In this document: positions 31,973-45,420 of the stretch, in pieces
Numbering within the stretch: the stretch's first letter is position 1
Layout: every line of letters starts with the position of its first letter
From: Macrobrachium rosenbergii
Taxonomy: Eukaryota > Arthropoda > Malacostraca > Decapoda > Palaemonidae
NCBI RefSeq assembly: GCF_040412425.1
Contig: NC_089763.1
Coordinates: 55,277,587 to 55,341,586, forward strand
Direction: 5' to 3'
DNA length: 64,000 nt
Translations under genes and position numbers: made by a program
The notes under the pieces: model-generated
What the model saw: only the letters and a program-made list of their open reading frames with translations
What the model was told of the DNA's origin: nothing
Databases searched by the model: none

Positions 31973-32552
31973 TGCTAAGTGCGATTCCAGATGACTTTCG
32001 AGCAACAAATAAAAATTGTCAGAATTTTCTTTGTTTCTCTGCCTTGTGTTTTAATCTGTATTTTATTTTTTCAGTTCGTTCTCCGTACAATAGCTTCACC
32101 ATTCGTTGACTTTGGAAGGTGAAGGACCGCTCCAAAGTGTTTAAGTTACAAGTCCTCCTTTACCAAAGTTTAACAAGTTAGAAGTCATACTGTTTCGAAG
32201 TTTGAAGGAAGCCTTACCATATGAAAGCTCTTTAATTGGAATCCTGTATCACGGATTAATTTTCCTACTGTTTTTCACTTTATTTATTTAATTAGTGTAT
32301 ATTCATATAACAGTTGCGCAGATTGGTTTTTTATTTACTCTCTGGCTATTTTCATTTCATACAATTATGAATAACATTTTTTCAGGTCCATGCTCTTTTT
32401 TTATCTTAACCAGAGTTCATTTAGTAGCAGGTATAAAACCTTTAATTTTATAATCTTAGACGCTGAGTGAGGCAATATTAAATGATAATCATAGAATGTT
32501 AGTAGTACGGGGGTAATATTAGAATTACATTACGTTTTGCAATATAAGTTGT

Positions 32553-32612
<60 letters not shown>

Positions 32613-33534
32613 GTGTATGTGTGTGTGTGTGTTTATATGAGAGAGAGGTCTACTGTACATTTGTAAGGGAAGCAGCTACCATATCTTGGATTGCGCCTCT
32701 TCTAAAAAAAGAAAAAAAAGCCTTTTGTGAATAAAGCAACGCATTATCCGCATCAGGAATTTCCTGAATAGAATGTAACGTACAAGTCTCCAGTGTAAGA
32801 TCTCAGGCCTTTTGAGATATCCCGTTTCCTGACACATATTTTGAATTATCTTGTGTTTCTTACGACCACTCTTAAATTTCACGCTCTCCGAGAACACGCT
32901 TAGACTGTTTTCGTATTTATTTAGTTCGTACCATGGACAGAACCAGCGTGCTGGGCCTTTCGTCCTTTACTCTCCCTTCGTCAGATTTTCTTTCCATTAA
33001 CGATTTCAGGACTCTTGTTTTTCTCATTGGATTTAACAGTTTGGGCGTAATTTGAACTTTCTTTACAGCATCTCCTGTCTCATCGATATATTTATACTAA
33101 TAAGGAGACGATTCATGTATTATTTATTTTGCATATATATTTTTTCTTAACCTTCGCCCACATTCCTTTCGTTTGTCAGGTCTTTCTATTATTTTACCCA
33201 TTGCTGTAGATTGTCGTCCTTCACTTGCTAGTACAGTTCTCTTTTTAAGACTGTAATTGGTCTAATATAAATATGTTCACACATCGTCCTTAACCATTGC
33301 CTTCTCTTTCGTTGCTTTTCCTCTCTACGCTTTCCACATCCGTTTCTAGACCCTTACAGGTGCCCTTCTTTTCTTCTGGGGAATTTCACTTGATCCTTAG
33401 CTCTTTCTTGAATCCAGTTTCTTCCCAGTCAAAATCTCTCCATTCTAGCAACGTCCCCTAACCCCAACCTCACCAGCGCCCCCACCCCATCTTTCAAGAT
33501 GGTTTTAGTGTGACTCGAACCCCACAGTCTTGCT
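31970..33534. other. Unassigned stretch with a short (TA)n(TATG)n tract
   Basis: TA/TATG/TG tract at 32555-32632. No recognisable gene on either strand; the flanking frames are short and cross the tract. Confidence 0.5.
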
Positions 33535-33614
33535 TCTCCTCCTCCTCCTCCTTCTCCTCCTCCTCCTCCTCCTCCTCCTCCTCCTCCTCCTCCTCCTCCT
33601 CCTCCTCCTCCTCC
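33535..33614. repeat. (CTC)n trinucleotide array
   Basis: About 26 CTC units with one CTT variant. It creates poly-Leu, poly-Glu and poly-Gly frames that are not genes. Confidence 0.98.
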
Positions 33615-36600
33615 ACCACTCCCACCTCGACGAGATAGTTTCTGGAAACCGTGACATTCAGGAACCCTGCCTCGGTCCAAGGATTTATTTGCTCCAACCG
33701 CCAGTGGAATCCGAGTATGTTTACATGTTATTTTGGCCCCGGGTTGCTTTTGTGTGGGTTTTCCCCCTTATTTCAAAGCTGCTGACTCTCGCTTTTAAAC
33801 CTTTTATATATTTGTATGATAGAAATCTTAGTTTTTAATAGCGTCTGGTTTTACTAGAACGTGAAAAAACTTCCAGATGTATTTGTTTGTATGTTTTCGA
33901 CAGAAAACAGTATGAAACTACTAAATTTTTTCCCTAACTTTTGTGATATCTAACTCGTTTTCAGACCTGATTTTGATTTTGAAGTTTAAGGTTTAGCTCG
34001 ATTTTCACCATACTTATTTTATTTCATTTCTGTGTCGTGAACGGTAAATATAATCAGTCTCGAACACAGTGGAAAGTTGGGGAGGTCTGTTGGAATTTCA
34101 GCACATTAAAAATGGAATGAATAATGAAAAAGAAAACGCAAACCTAAAAGTGATTTTTTAAATTGAGAAAGAATTTATCACTGCTTTCGTTGAGATAAAT
34201 GAGTGCAACTGATAAATATTTTTATTTATAGAGAAGCAGTGATTTATGTTGATTAATATAAATGGGAGAAACTTTTTAGTGCACATTTTGTCGTGAGGTA
34301 TATCAGATATATTTTCTTTTGATAATTTTTTCCTTCAACTTCGAATGTCTAGAATCCAGTAATTGAGTTTTATGTTGGTGTTAGTTGTTAGGGAAGTGCT
34401 ATTTGAAAAAGTACGCAAATAAATTTATACTAAACTATACTCTCATATGTAGTCCCAAAAATGTACAAATACATAAATTTCATTATCATTCTACAGAAGA
34501 AACAGTGAATTATGAAAACGTAGGTCCTTGCTGTTCACGCATGAGGACTAGCACTGGTTGTATAAAATGTAGGTAAAATGGCTTTAAAAAGAAAGAGCTC
34601 GATAAAATATTCTTGTAACGAAAGCAGATTCGTCAATTTTCCTTCAGATTTAGGTAACAATTAGCAAATGATGCACGAGAAACAAAGACAGCATTTTTAT
34701 GCGGTAGATGTGTTAGGTCATATATTTTGGAGAAGTGTCAGGAATATAGAATTAGGTGGCCTTTTCGAAATAGTAGCTGTTGGTTACAACAATTGTAATT
34801 TTCTGCAATTGTTTATAATGGTTAAACATCCATCGATAAATTATTGTTCTCATTGCCAAGGAATTATGTGAAAGCCCGGACCAAATACTTAGCATTCCTT
34901 TCTAAAGAGAAAGAAATGTATTTCCCACGTCAGCAAAAAATAACCGTACGTCGTTTTAGAAACTGGTTTTGACCCAGTGTAATATTCTGCAAAATGTGTG
35001 TACTCCATTATGAATTTTATAGCAAATCCACATAGATCTTAGATGGAAAGAGTTAGCCATGCCTTGTTTTAAGAATTTGATTCTGAGAGAACCCTATCCT
35101 CCTCTTGGGCTTAAATAGGCGATAACATATAAAAAATATCCCAGGAACATACAAAATATATTCAGTATATCATGTTGCAGTAACAAATTTCAAGTTGAAG
35201 TTACTGTGATCGTAATATTTTGAATGAATCTTTTTACAATTCAAGATAAAATATTTCTCTCGGTAATTCTTATAAAGCGTTAACCCGGTTACTTGTTACG
35301 TTATTACAAGTATAAAAAGTATAAGTGTATTTGAATTGATATTTCATACGCCAATAGTATAATCATGTCCAAAGTGTGATCCATTTTCGTAAGTCAGCAA
35401 AACTATCCCATGTTTCCTTTAGTATACACTCAGGAAAACAGCCCAAGTACTGAAATGTTCTCATTAATGTATTGGGAGCATCAGGACTCGTCCTTGAAAC
35501 GTTCTTTTCGAACGTGCATAAGACCATGTTGCAAAATACTAATCATAAATGAACATGTGCATCTTGCTTCTGGTTGGAACTAAGTTTTCCTGAGATTGCA
35601 CTGAAGTAATTCTGTAGGTGACACTGGAGTAGCATCAACAGTATCACTGGTGCACTTTGTCGGAGGCAAATAAAATTGCAGCCAGTTTCTCATTATTTTA
35701 AGACCTTTCTCTGATGGTAAGTTATACAATAGTCTCGATTCAACCCGTGACTAATTATCAAATGGCGTTTCAACCTCTGTCCCCATGCGCTATGTCATCC
35801 TTCCCCGCTAATGTTTTGCCCTCGGGCATCTACAATAGTGCATTTATTGAGTGGTAGTTTGAAACATGGTTTGGCTTGCCACGTTTATCACGTACTCTCT
35901 GGATTTATAACTAATACTGCCCAAAAACAACAATAGGTTCTTTACGTTAACAGAGCGGCGAACAGTTCCCCCAAGTAGTATTTTGATATGGCTCTGCCAA
36001 TACAGCTTTGCGAGTTTGCATAGTTCTATATTGTATCCGAGTGAATGTTGGCCTAAGTACAGCTGTGATATAGCTATGAATTCCAGTGTGAATTCGTGAA
36101 TTATTTTTTTTGAGATATTGAAGGCTGCTCTGAATTTTCATTTTAGAGGAACCATTTCATCTTCGTTTAGGTTTAGTTATTGCAGCTTTGAACGACATGC
36201 GAAGATATATTTTCATTCTAACTAAGCATAGTGCTCGTGGAACTTGTATTTTCTTCTAACATGAAATGTCTTTTGCCGAGCTTTCAGGTTCCTTGAAGCA
36301 TTATTAAATCGCCTTGCATTTCTCTTCGCGTTTGGAATGTCTCCAAATCTTTCAATTTCCATCTGAGCAGAAATTTTATTTCAAAATCTGGCAGTTTCCT
36401 TTCACCTTGAACGTTTTTTTCCTGCATCTTAACAATTATTCCGACTTCGTAGTATTTTCCCAAGATGTTGTCTTTTCCATCGGCTCAGGCCTTTTGCGTA
36501 TTTTTCCTTCTTTATTTTTACCAAAATCTTGCTACAGATGTTTGCTAATCAAAGGCCCTATCTCAGTTCCAATAGTTTTGTTCACTGTATTTGGGCACGG

Positions 36601-37746
36601 GATATTTAATTCTCTAAAGTTTTGTGAAGTAAAGCCAATTTTATGCATTTCATGCAGCTAACATATTCTCTCAATATAAAATGAAATATTCTGAAATTGT
36701 GTACAAATGTATATGAGTATGTATTTAAGTTTATGCTACTATTTTTTTTTTTTGTTAGGTTATTTTTAGTGGTCCCTTTTTGTGAAGAAGAGCCACCTCG
36801 TTTCCACACGGAGGCAGCGAGTGCCATAGGTATACTATATATGTATGTATGTATATAGATCCTTTGTGAAGTTCTGACGTTACTATTTTAGTAAATAAAG
36901 AAATTGATTTCGCGCTCACGTTTCATTTCTAATTTTTAAGAGAATTATTGATATTCAGCAATAATGACCGTTACACTTGGGGTAAAATTTAACAATAAGT
37001 GTGTTTCATATGAAGACGTACATTTATTTTTTTTTCTAATTTCTGGAATAAACTGGTCTGTCACTGGCAGTTTATCTTTGAGAAAGCCGTAACATATCAA
37101 TCAGCCTTTGACATAAATTGGGAACTGTTGAGGAGAAAAGAAGTGTCTTCCCGGGTGTACTAAATTTTGTACTTGGTGTGCTATTCTTGTTCTCCGCTGG
37201 CAGCTGAGCGCAGCTCAAAATATTCCATGTTCCCCATAAATAGAGAAACTGCGCAGCAGTTTAGCTAATACCAATAGTTTGCTTGTTTGCAGTGATTTAA
37301 TGAACGTAACGGGCCCAGTAAAGAAAAATACAATTTTCTTTTCACTGGTCTGAAACCTTGTTCAAATATCTCAAGGTGAATTATGTGCTTTATTATAAGT
37401 GGTTTGCTCTTTATTACACGGAAAATGATAAAGCGAATGCATAAGATGGTAATGAGCTTGCAACACGCCACCTATGCTTTAAAGGTGCACAAACAAACGC
37501 GCAGGCGCCAGACCACGCACAAACAGCGATCATGATATGACTAAACACCGCCCTCACATACAAACAACCTCAACAAACACCGACACACACTCCATAAATA
37601 CCGCGAAACGCCATCAGACGACAAACACATTCCAAACAAAGTCACTCGTCAAGTGTTTGCTCTGCCCTCACACGCCATCACTCCCGGGGGCTGTAAGTGG
37701 AGGAGGAAGAGGAGGGGGAAGAGGAGGAGGAGGTGGTGGTGGCGTG

Positions 37747-37749
<3 letters not shown>
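33615..37749. other. Unassigned stretch, 4.1 kb
   Basis: AT-rich sequence without a recognisable coding frame, RNA gene or repeat pair inside the window. The longest frame (36314-36661, 115 codons) is Phe/Ser/Leu-rich and looks like chance. This and 37.8-39.8 kb are the best candidates here for unique intergenic or intronic DNA. Confidence 0.5.

Positions 37750-37791
<42 letters not shown>
37750..37791. repeat. (GA)n microsatellite
   Basis: About 20 GA units, preceded by a G-rich 'ggaggaggtggtggtgg' patch. Confidence 0.97.
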
Positions 37792-37793
<2 letters not shown>

Positions 37794-39835
37794 TCGGCCC
37801 AGCCAACGTTTCAGTGAATTTGTCTGAAGAAAGACAAACTGAAGTATCTAGGTGAATTGCGCAAAAATAAGGATAGGTAGAACAGAAAACGATGAGCAAG
37901 AACGACCCATTGTGCAGTGGAATGTATCTGAAACTAATATTTTCCTTTGGAAACAACACAGAAAAATTAAAACCTTAGGTAATAGTTATTTTTGTTTATT
38001 TTTGTTCGAAAGAAGCCTCTAGTTCACTGGTTTTCATTTTTATCCCCTTTACATTTTTTTATGATCTTAAGTTTTGCAAGTTTTCTGCTGAATTTCCCTT
38101 GCTGAATTGTACCCCTTTTGTAATATATTGTGCAGATAATTCCATCACTTTTCATATTATTCTGTAGTCACGTTTTCCGTCGTAATTTTACAAGTTTTCC
38201 TGCCCTTGGGTCTACCCTCGTTTTAATGTTGTGCTGCGATCTTACCATTTATTTCCATTCCAAAGATTGCCTTTTCTAATTGGATCGGGCCCCTTTTAGA
38301 GATTACGTAAGAATGAATCAGAAAAGTTGAATGCTGTCCAATTTCTTGTGATTGTACGTAAGTGTTAACTGATTCATAAAATGAAAGTGAATAGGTGTAA
38401 AAATTACATTCTTGTTGGTCATATACCAACGGACTGGAAGCCGAACATTTGTTCTTGGATGTCGTATTGTGGTTCGTCTATTTATAACAGTAAATAACCA
38501 GTTTGCATATCCTATGTTTAATCGGAAATTGATGTCGGACACGAGTCATTGTAACCTCACATTTTGTAAAGATGTTCTTGAAGAGGCTCGCTCCACTCGC
38601 TCCAGCTGGAGCTTACGTGAATATGATCTCAACATTTTGCAATATGGTGTTCTACAGAGAGTTAAAAGTCACTAAATATCAGGAAATGGTGTCTCCCAGA
38701 GGAATTCTGTACAGTGGTTATTAACTCGGGTCGCTCTATATTTAATAAAGAATAATTTAATCTTCATTTTTGTACTAGTTGCTCTTGGTAACATGTGTCT
38801 TTTTAAATGATACAAATTTCTTTCGTAAAATTTTTTATGGCATATTGCCTTTATAGCCGTGTCCAGCCACGTAATATTTAGAGGCGCCAAGATGTGACTT
38901 TTTTTTTATCCAAGGGTGCTTTTTCATTACTCTTAAACCAAGTTCCAACTATATACTTCCTTTCGTCAACTCTGAACCCACTGAGCTTTTGTTACATCAG
39001 TAAACATTTGCCTCATCTGTTTGTAAGGCTCATTTTTCTGTTTGTTGTACCTCCCTCTCTCCCCTGATGTCCTCATTTGCTGTCCCTGAGGTTCTTTCAT
39101 GCTGTCTATCACGCCATGTCATCAATAACTCAGTAATAATACGCCCTCTGCTAAGTAAATTCATTGTTCATTTCTGGTTTGTTTTCAATCGTAACCGAGT
39201 ACCCCGTGCCTGAGAGACCAGTCTTAATTTCTGTCGGTGCTCATCCATCTTACTAGCTATTACTGTTCCTGAACCTCCGTCATCAATAATTCTGCTCATA
39301 TAGTATTTGCAACCGTAAGTCTGCAATTTCGTAGTCAACAATTTTTTCCTTTGCGTTCATGCAAAGTCAGTGATTGGTCACATTTGAGCTGTTAGCGATT
39401 GCTTTATTTTAGTTGCACGCTTAGGTTCTCTAGGGAATAGCATTTAGTCTCACATAATTTTGAATCGTATTAACTTAATGAGTTACCTTCATCTTCACTC
39501 CTTAAGCTAGAGTGTACTTGTAAAGATTGTTTTTTTCCTATGTACTCAACTTTGGCATACACATGAAACATTCAGTAATCCCAAATATTGTAGATATTTT
39601 AAATTTAATTGTGAGACTGGCCTGATTTGGATTGGTCATTTTAAATGTGCTGTTTCATTGAGTTGTTATTGACCATGAATAACTGAAGATACCAAATAGC
39701 TTTGCATTCAATACATTTTCAACTTGCCTTCTGATTTCCTCTTGGCACAAACAGATCCTGTTTGTGGTATATACAGTACATAAGTAGGCATTTAACAGTT
39801 TGTGCAAGGTCCACACACAAGAGGTCGGCCAAATG
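37792..39835. other. Unassigned stretch left of the TIR transposon
   Basis: No recognised coding sequence. The 87-codon frame at 38412-38675 resembles nothing I know. Confidence 0.45.
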
Positions 39836-39985
39836 GTGCAGCAGATTGCTGTAAAAATCGTTCAGATAGTGAAACAAGCATGAAATTTGGCACAAACATT
39901 CCTAAGACTACGCTCTCTTAGAAAAGGGCGCTGGCCACCTGAAAATCCAAGATGGCGGCTATTTTTCAAAATGGCCGCCATCTAT
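39836..39985 (+). repeat. Left terminal inverted repeat of the FEN/XPG-type transposon
   Basis: Starts 'gtgcagcagat' at 39836. It holds the strongly shared block from about 39857 to 39897 (38 of 39 bases match the other end by eye), 'agaaaagggcgctggccac' at about 39919-39937, and a small palindrome 'aagatggcggc'...'ggccgccatct'. Confidence 0.85.
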
Positions 39986-40457
39986 GTTGAGATTCACTGG
40001 TTTGGGAGCATCTATTGGATGGAATATGCCAGTTTTTTTTTTTAAACCTCGACTTTTAGGTTATAAAATGTTCCATACCACACATTTTATTGAAAACCCT
40101 TACTAAATGAATTGTAACCAAGATGGCGTACAAAATGGTTGCCATAAAAGTTTTTTTCTATCCACAGCGCTAGCAGACATAGAGACCAACTGTTTTTATT
40201 TAATGGTATATTCATGTGATCAGACAGTTTAACTAATATGCTATTTTCAACTGAAATAGTAATGGTATGGTCACATACAACATTGTGTCTAAGACTGTAA
40301 CCATAAAAAGAAAAGAAGAGAAATACGGACTAAACGCAACCAATCTATGTATAGGTCTCTCAACCTACACCTTTGAAAAATTCGAGGATAAGAAGGTAGG
40401 CATAGCATGACACGTTGGATGCTCAAGCTAGATTATCTACTGAAGAGAGGGCAATAT

Positions 40458-43376
40458 TTATCTAGACTTCACATTTGCAAGTGCACAGAGCTGTGCAGGA
40501 AGACCCAGCTTGTAGCACTTGCACCTTTCCCGACAGCCTGCTTTGCATCCACATTTGGTAAGCTGTTGGCAACTCTTGGCTAAGGGCGAGTTGGTTGTCC
40601 AGAGGACTTGCCGTGCTTCACCAGACTTTTGCCATCCCCACTCAGCAGGGTTCTCTGGCTGTGGCTGACACTGGGTGGCCTGCCCCCACACACAACCAGC
40701 CTGGTACGCAGCACGCTTGGTGTGTTGGAGGAGCCCCTGGTTGGTGGAATGGCCTCATATGCCCCCTTTGTTTTCTGGCAAACATATCAAGTCTAGCCTC
40801 ATCCACAGTGCCAGCAGTGCTGGATCTTTCATACATAAGTATGACAAACCTCTCCAGGACCTTCAGGTCACTCTCTTCCACTCTGAGAGGGTAGTGACTC
40901 AGTTTGGAGAACACAGTGGAGGCCTCTGGAAAGATGTTCCATGTCTGCCAGGCGGTCTTCTTGCCCTTGCTCCGAAGGCTGACACTGTATCACAGCCTGT
41001 GAACGCATGGAAGAAGAGCATGCCATTCACCTTCTCCTGGCCCAGAGAGTTGCACAGGTCATGCACAGCAATCCAGCGCAGGCTCTGGCCTTGGCCAAAT
41101 GCCACCCATAGCTTTCTCTAGCCCTAGATTGTGGAGAGTGGAGAAAGCACTGACTGCAACGACAAGAACATCTGTGTCATTTGCTTTAACCGTGATGGTC
41201 TTGGCTCCATGTTCTGTGGCATATTTGGCATGGAGAAAGATGCGGGGTGTCAGCTTCCTCATGAGAGCACTTTTCCAGTCCCTGAAGACTAGCCTCATGA
41301 GTGCTGAGGACAGCAGACCCTTTCGTGGCAATGACAACATTTGTGGCAGACATCTGGGCAACTTTGTCTGCCAGGAACTGGAACAACTCTGTCTTGTTGG
41401 CATCGTGTCTTAGGAAATTGCGCCAGTTGGATGGAATTGTGTTCTTGTCTGTCACCTTGCGCCTTCCTCCTTGACCACGTTGGAGCCTGGTCTCAGCTTT
41501 GAGGCTGGATGTATTGTATACATCAAATACAAGATGTGATGATGTGTACTTGCTGCTATAGGATTGTATCACAGGCAAGAAGTCGCAAAGTGCATAGCCC
41601 TCAAAGGTCTTTCCTTTCTTTGGTGGCAAGGCATGGACCAAAGCTGATCCATCTACAATGAGGACATCAGTCTTTGGTTCTTTGTCTTCTAGTGTAACAT
41701 GACTCTCCAGGACCGAGGTCAGCTGAGACTTCTGACATGTGTACAGCCTACCACCCTCACTAAGGGAAGCTGGTGAGATGTTTGTGAATGTGTCCGGCAA
41801 TTCAGGCACCGACCTCACTTTCTCAGGTGCAAACTTTAGTTGCTGTCTTTCCTGTCCAGTGTTCTCCTTGGTGGGGTGCTGAAATATGGAGATGCTAGTT
41901 CCATGGAAGGAGGTAGTGGCAGTAGTTGCAGATGGGTTGTGGTCGATGTTGTCCATCACTGCAGTGGTGAACAACCCTTTTCGCAGTACTGGGGGACAGA
42001 CCACACCCTCCTCCACATATTTGCTAACTGTGGCATCTCCTAACTGTGCAGAGACCTCCAGTACTCTGTCATAAGAGATACTGAGGCCATACTGATGTAG
42101 CATTTCAACCAGGTTTCTCTTCCTGGTTTTGGCATAGACTGAGAGTCCCATGTAGACTGGGAATGGTGTTTCTCTGTCTTTGGAGTGTCTATGAGTTGTT
42201 GCTCCCTCTTTGTATCAGGAGTAGCAGTTGAACTGCATGAGCTGTGCAATGGCCTGGTCTGACTTTGATGCTCCAAATCGTAACTGTGACTTGATGTCAG
42301 CCCCATGCTCAACCATCCCTACAAACTGGAGCAGGAGAGGAGGCACAGAATTTCGTACACAAGCCTCAGAAAATGTGCCATCAAACCGTGACTGATGATC
42401 AAGTATAGACTTTCTGAGAATATTTGCTGCTTTAGCAATGATAACTGCCTCTGAAAGATCAGATGATTGAGCAAGTGCTTTTCCCACATCCTTTGAAATG
42501 CAAGTAATACATCTCTGCCAGATTTATGAGCCTCAAGTTCTGGAATTTCTGCCAGAAGTTTGTCTTTGAGTCTCGTGGAATTTACACTTGGTGACTCTAC
42601 ACCTAATTGTTCCAGCCGTTGTTGGTAGAGGTGGCAAATATCTGCCAGCCGAAATGTGACTGGATCATCTGAACAAAGGTTGTTTTCAGCAATGTATGTC
42701 ATCAGTTCTGACAGAACTAGTGGATACACATCTGATTCTGACTCAGTGCTACCTTGGTCTTTCTCAAGGCTCCTCAGGTAGGACCTTTTTCTGTTGTAGA
42801 GGGCACAAAGACAGGCATGGTGATACTTAAACTCCTGTGCAATGACATCCCCACCAGTCAACAGCAAGGAGCTTGCCATCACTAAGTATCTCTGCACATT
42901 CACGCAATTTCAAGTCAAGGCCCTTAGTACTAGCCTGTCTGAGATCAGATGCAGGTGCCACTTTCTCACAGAAAATGCAAACTTCATTGTCATGACTGGT
43001 TCGGCGCAGTTTTGCACGACTAGTCTCAGTGTTGCTGGTCTGGTCATTGGATTGTCGCTTTCTTGCACGGTCCAGTTTAGTGTTGTTAAACAACAAGCGA
43101 CAGTTCACATGGTATTTTGCTGCATTTTTTCCTGAGAGTGGCCTCTATGCCATCACCTTCATCCAGCCTTGCTGGATCCATTATCAGTGGCATTTCATTA
43201 ATTTCACTGAACATGGGAATGTTCCTTGCCAGCATTGTGTACCCATCATGGTCTAGGACATGATGACTTGGAGGTGATGTCAAGTGCTCACCTCTTTTGT
43301 CCTTCTGACAAAGACAACACAAACTCCAGTTTGTTTTTCTACTGCTCAATATTGGATTGGCATCACATTCTGCCAT
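40458..43376 (-). pseudogene. FEN/XPG-type nuclease protein of a TIR transposon, frameshifted
   Basis: Reconstructing frames only by segment: an N-terminal zinc-binding-like part (WSLCCLCQ near 43310; EVCIFCEKVAPASDL near 42960; FKYHHACL near 42820), a helical middle, then SATTATTSFHGTSISIFQHP. The nuclease part follows: VLIVDGSALVHA, LVFDVY...KAETRLQRG, CSHEEADT, KANDTDVLVV and AFTGCDTVSAF. In FEN/XPG nucleases the corresponding boxes are the N-terminal Asp, VFDG..P..K..T..R, EAEA, DSDVL and GSDY, so every acidic position is present. The C-terminus is Cys-rich (CGCKAGCRERCKC). Frameshifts occur near 43110, 42500, 41247 (one extra C in a C run between EEADT and RIFLH), 41110 and 40950. Similar proteins are common in aquatic invertebrates, as I remember them. 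Confidence 0.8.
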
Positions 43377-43385
43377 GATTTCACT

Positions 43386-44100
43386 TTTGATTAAGGCCGA
43401 GGGTTATCCTTTACCACCTTAAACAAAGCACACATTCCTGTATGGGATTCAACTAGGTTCGGTCTCCCTACACCTAGCCCGATCATTCATCCAGTGCCAT
43501 TTAAGTCCCGTGTGATCTGTACACCATCCGGGTAAGTACATGAACCATCATGTACAGCCCCCATATCCTTGGCTCGGCTCTCCCGCGCTGGCACATCCTG
43601 TCTATTCAGGTGCGGCTATCTAACTATAGCTGGTCTGGGGCTGTTAGAAAGCATTTGGGACACTAAACTAAACTATACTACAACTACTAGTCTAAGACTA
43701 CAGGATTAGTAAAGCTGGATTAGCTGGCACTGAACCCCATGCTGAGTTACACAGCAGTGATGTCACCAGTGTGCCCTGGTTGTGTGCAGACATACACTCT
43801 TTTACATTTATTAATTTTCCTTCAAAATTGATGAGTTATTCGAAAGAGATGGCCTCATTAGGATCTAAAACCACAGAAACCAAGATCCATGCTTAAAACG
43901 ATAATTGTTGAACGGGCATTATTTCTCATTATAATTATTGTTTCTACCTTTTCTTGGCAGCCATATAGCCCCATATTTAAAGGTAAACTGTACTGGAAGC
44001 TACAGAAACATAATATTCACAAGAAATAGTATGGAAGAGCTTTACCATATTGCTAGAAGCAAATACATGCCATTCTAGTGAAAAATTAGCCAAAATCTGT
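43386..44100. other. 5' non-coding region inside the TIR transposon
   Basis: About 700 bp between the start of the nuclease protein and the right TIR. It has moderate GC and no recognisable frame. It probably holds the promoter and leader, but no specific site can be shown. Confidence 0.5.
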
Positions 44101-44260
44101 CGATACTGGCTGCCATCTTGGAATTTGGCCGCCATATTAAATTTTTTGCGTGGCCAGCGCCCTTTTCTGATAGAGGAACTTTAAAGAGCACTTGTGCAAA
44201 ATTTCATGCTTGTTTCACTATCTGAACGATTCTTATGAAATATGCAATTATCTGCTGCAC
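44100..44260 (-). repeat. Right terminal inverted repeat of the FEN/XPG-type transposon
   Basis: Reverse complement begins 'gtgcagcagat' at 44260. It then has an extra stretch of about 13 bp relative to the left end, the shared block around 44190-44231, and 'ggccagcgcccttttctga' at 44151-44169. Confidence 0.85.
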
Positions 44261-44337
44261 TGAATAGACTTTTAACCTATGCAAATCAAATTCACATTAT
44301 TCAGCACCAGTATTCGGTGCTTTGTTTTTTATTACAG

Positions 44338-44420
<83 letters not shown>
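44338..44420. repeat. (TAA)n array
   Basis: About 27 ATA/TAA units, 78 bp outside the right TIR. Confidence 0.98.
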
Positions 44421-44421
<1 letters not shown>

Positions 44422-45196
44422 TACATTCTTGCTAGATCATAGAGTACTTTCTATGAATAAGTATTTCTTTGTTGTTTCTATATGACTTCTTAATAAGAGC
44501 TTTAAAAAACGAAGCACACACGAAAAGAGTAATTGCTTGTCATATGAATTGTCTCTCAGGGGACTTCACATGATGAGTGTGAATTGGCTCTAAAAATTTG
44601 CGAAACAAGTATGTTCTTTAAAGGCGTGGGTCTTGATTTTGAAAAATAAAGTGTCAAAAGGGATCAAATAAAGAAAAATGGAATTGCGAAGGCAAAGAAA
44701 AACGAACCAGAACGACTGGCACCGTTATAGAGGAAGATTTTTAAGGTATATTAGAGGTTACGTTGTCAAGTAATTTTCTTTTATATACCCAAAATATGTA
44801 CAAAATGCAAATGAATGTGTCTCATTTTTGGAAATGGTCAATAGAGATGGTTTCATATTGCCTACATTATACAATTATCTATTTGAGAAAAGTTTCAAAG
44901 CTAAGCAGTGTTAAAGCTCTGCCAAAGGAGATGAAATGTGTAAAGGCAGATTCAACAGCTAAAGTAGCAAATATCTTTTTTTTTTTTTTTTTGCGAAAAC
45001 ATCCATACTTTTCAGAAAAATATGTTTAAAATAGATAATGGTTACGAAATAAAAGAAAGGGCAAAATTTGTAGAGGTTCGGCTAGAAAGTGTTGTAAGAT
45101 GATTAACTGAAAAGCAAGTCTAATTACTACTTAAGCAAAAAAAAAAATACTGATATGCGGTTTTAATTATACGTATAAATTTTTACAGACAGGTAC

Positions 45197-45198
<2 letters not shown>
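44421..45198. other. Unassigned stretch
   Basis: AT-rich; frames short; a T18 run at 44976-44993. Nothing recognised. Confidence 0.45.
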
Positions 45199-45395
<197 letters not shown>

Positions 45396-45420
45396 ATACA
45401 TACATACATACATACACACA

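Larger units (their letters stand above)
39836..44260 (-). mobile_element. 4.4-kb TIR DNA transposon with FEN/XPG-type nuclease protein (Academ-like candidate)
   Basis: Terminal inverted repeats of roughly 125-160 bp (39836-39985 and 44100-44260) enclose one minus-strand protein relic (43376-40458). The ends mirror each other from 'gtgcagcagat'. Both contain 'gttcagatagtgaaacaag' and 'agaaaagggcgctggccac', then an 'aagatggc(g/a)gc' block. The Academ superfamily has a lineage reported to carry an XPG nuclease (AcademX), and this is my best placement, not a proven one. No target site duplication could be fixed. The coding part is dead through at least four frameshifts. Confidence 0.75.

Noticed and set aside
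33429..33838. Frames with poly-Leu, poly-Glu and poly-Gly
   Set aside because: All come from the (CTC)n array read in different frames; no flanking domain.
36314..36661. 115-codon plus-strand frame
   Set aside because: Phe/Ser/Leu-rich, no motif, and T-rich sequence on this strand makes long frames likely by chance.
41840..42074. Plus-strand frames inside the transposon (also 40595-41121, 41099-41413)
   Set aside because: They are antisense to the FEN/XPG-type protein, whose motifs are clear on the minus strand.
39780..44285. Target site duplication for the FEN/XPG-type transposon, including the 'tttaac' seen on both outer sides
   Set aside because: The bases directly outside the mirrored ends (aaatg and tgaat) do not match, and 'tttaac' lies at unequal distances, so no duplication can be called.
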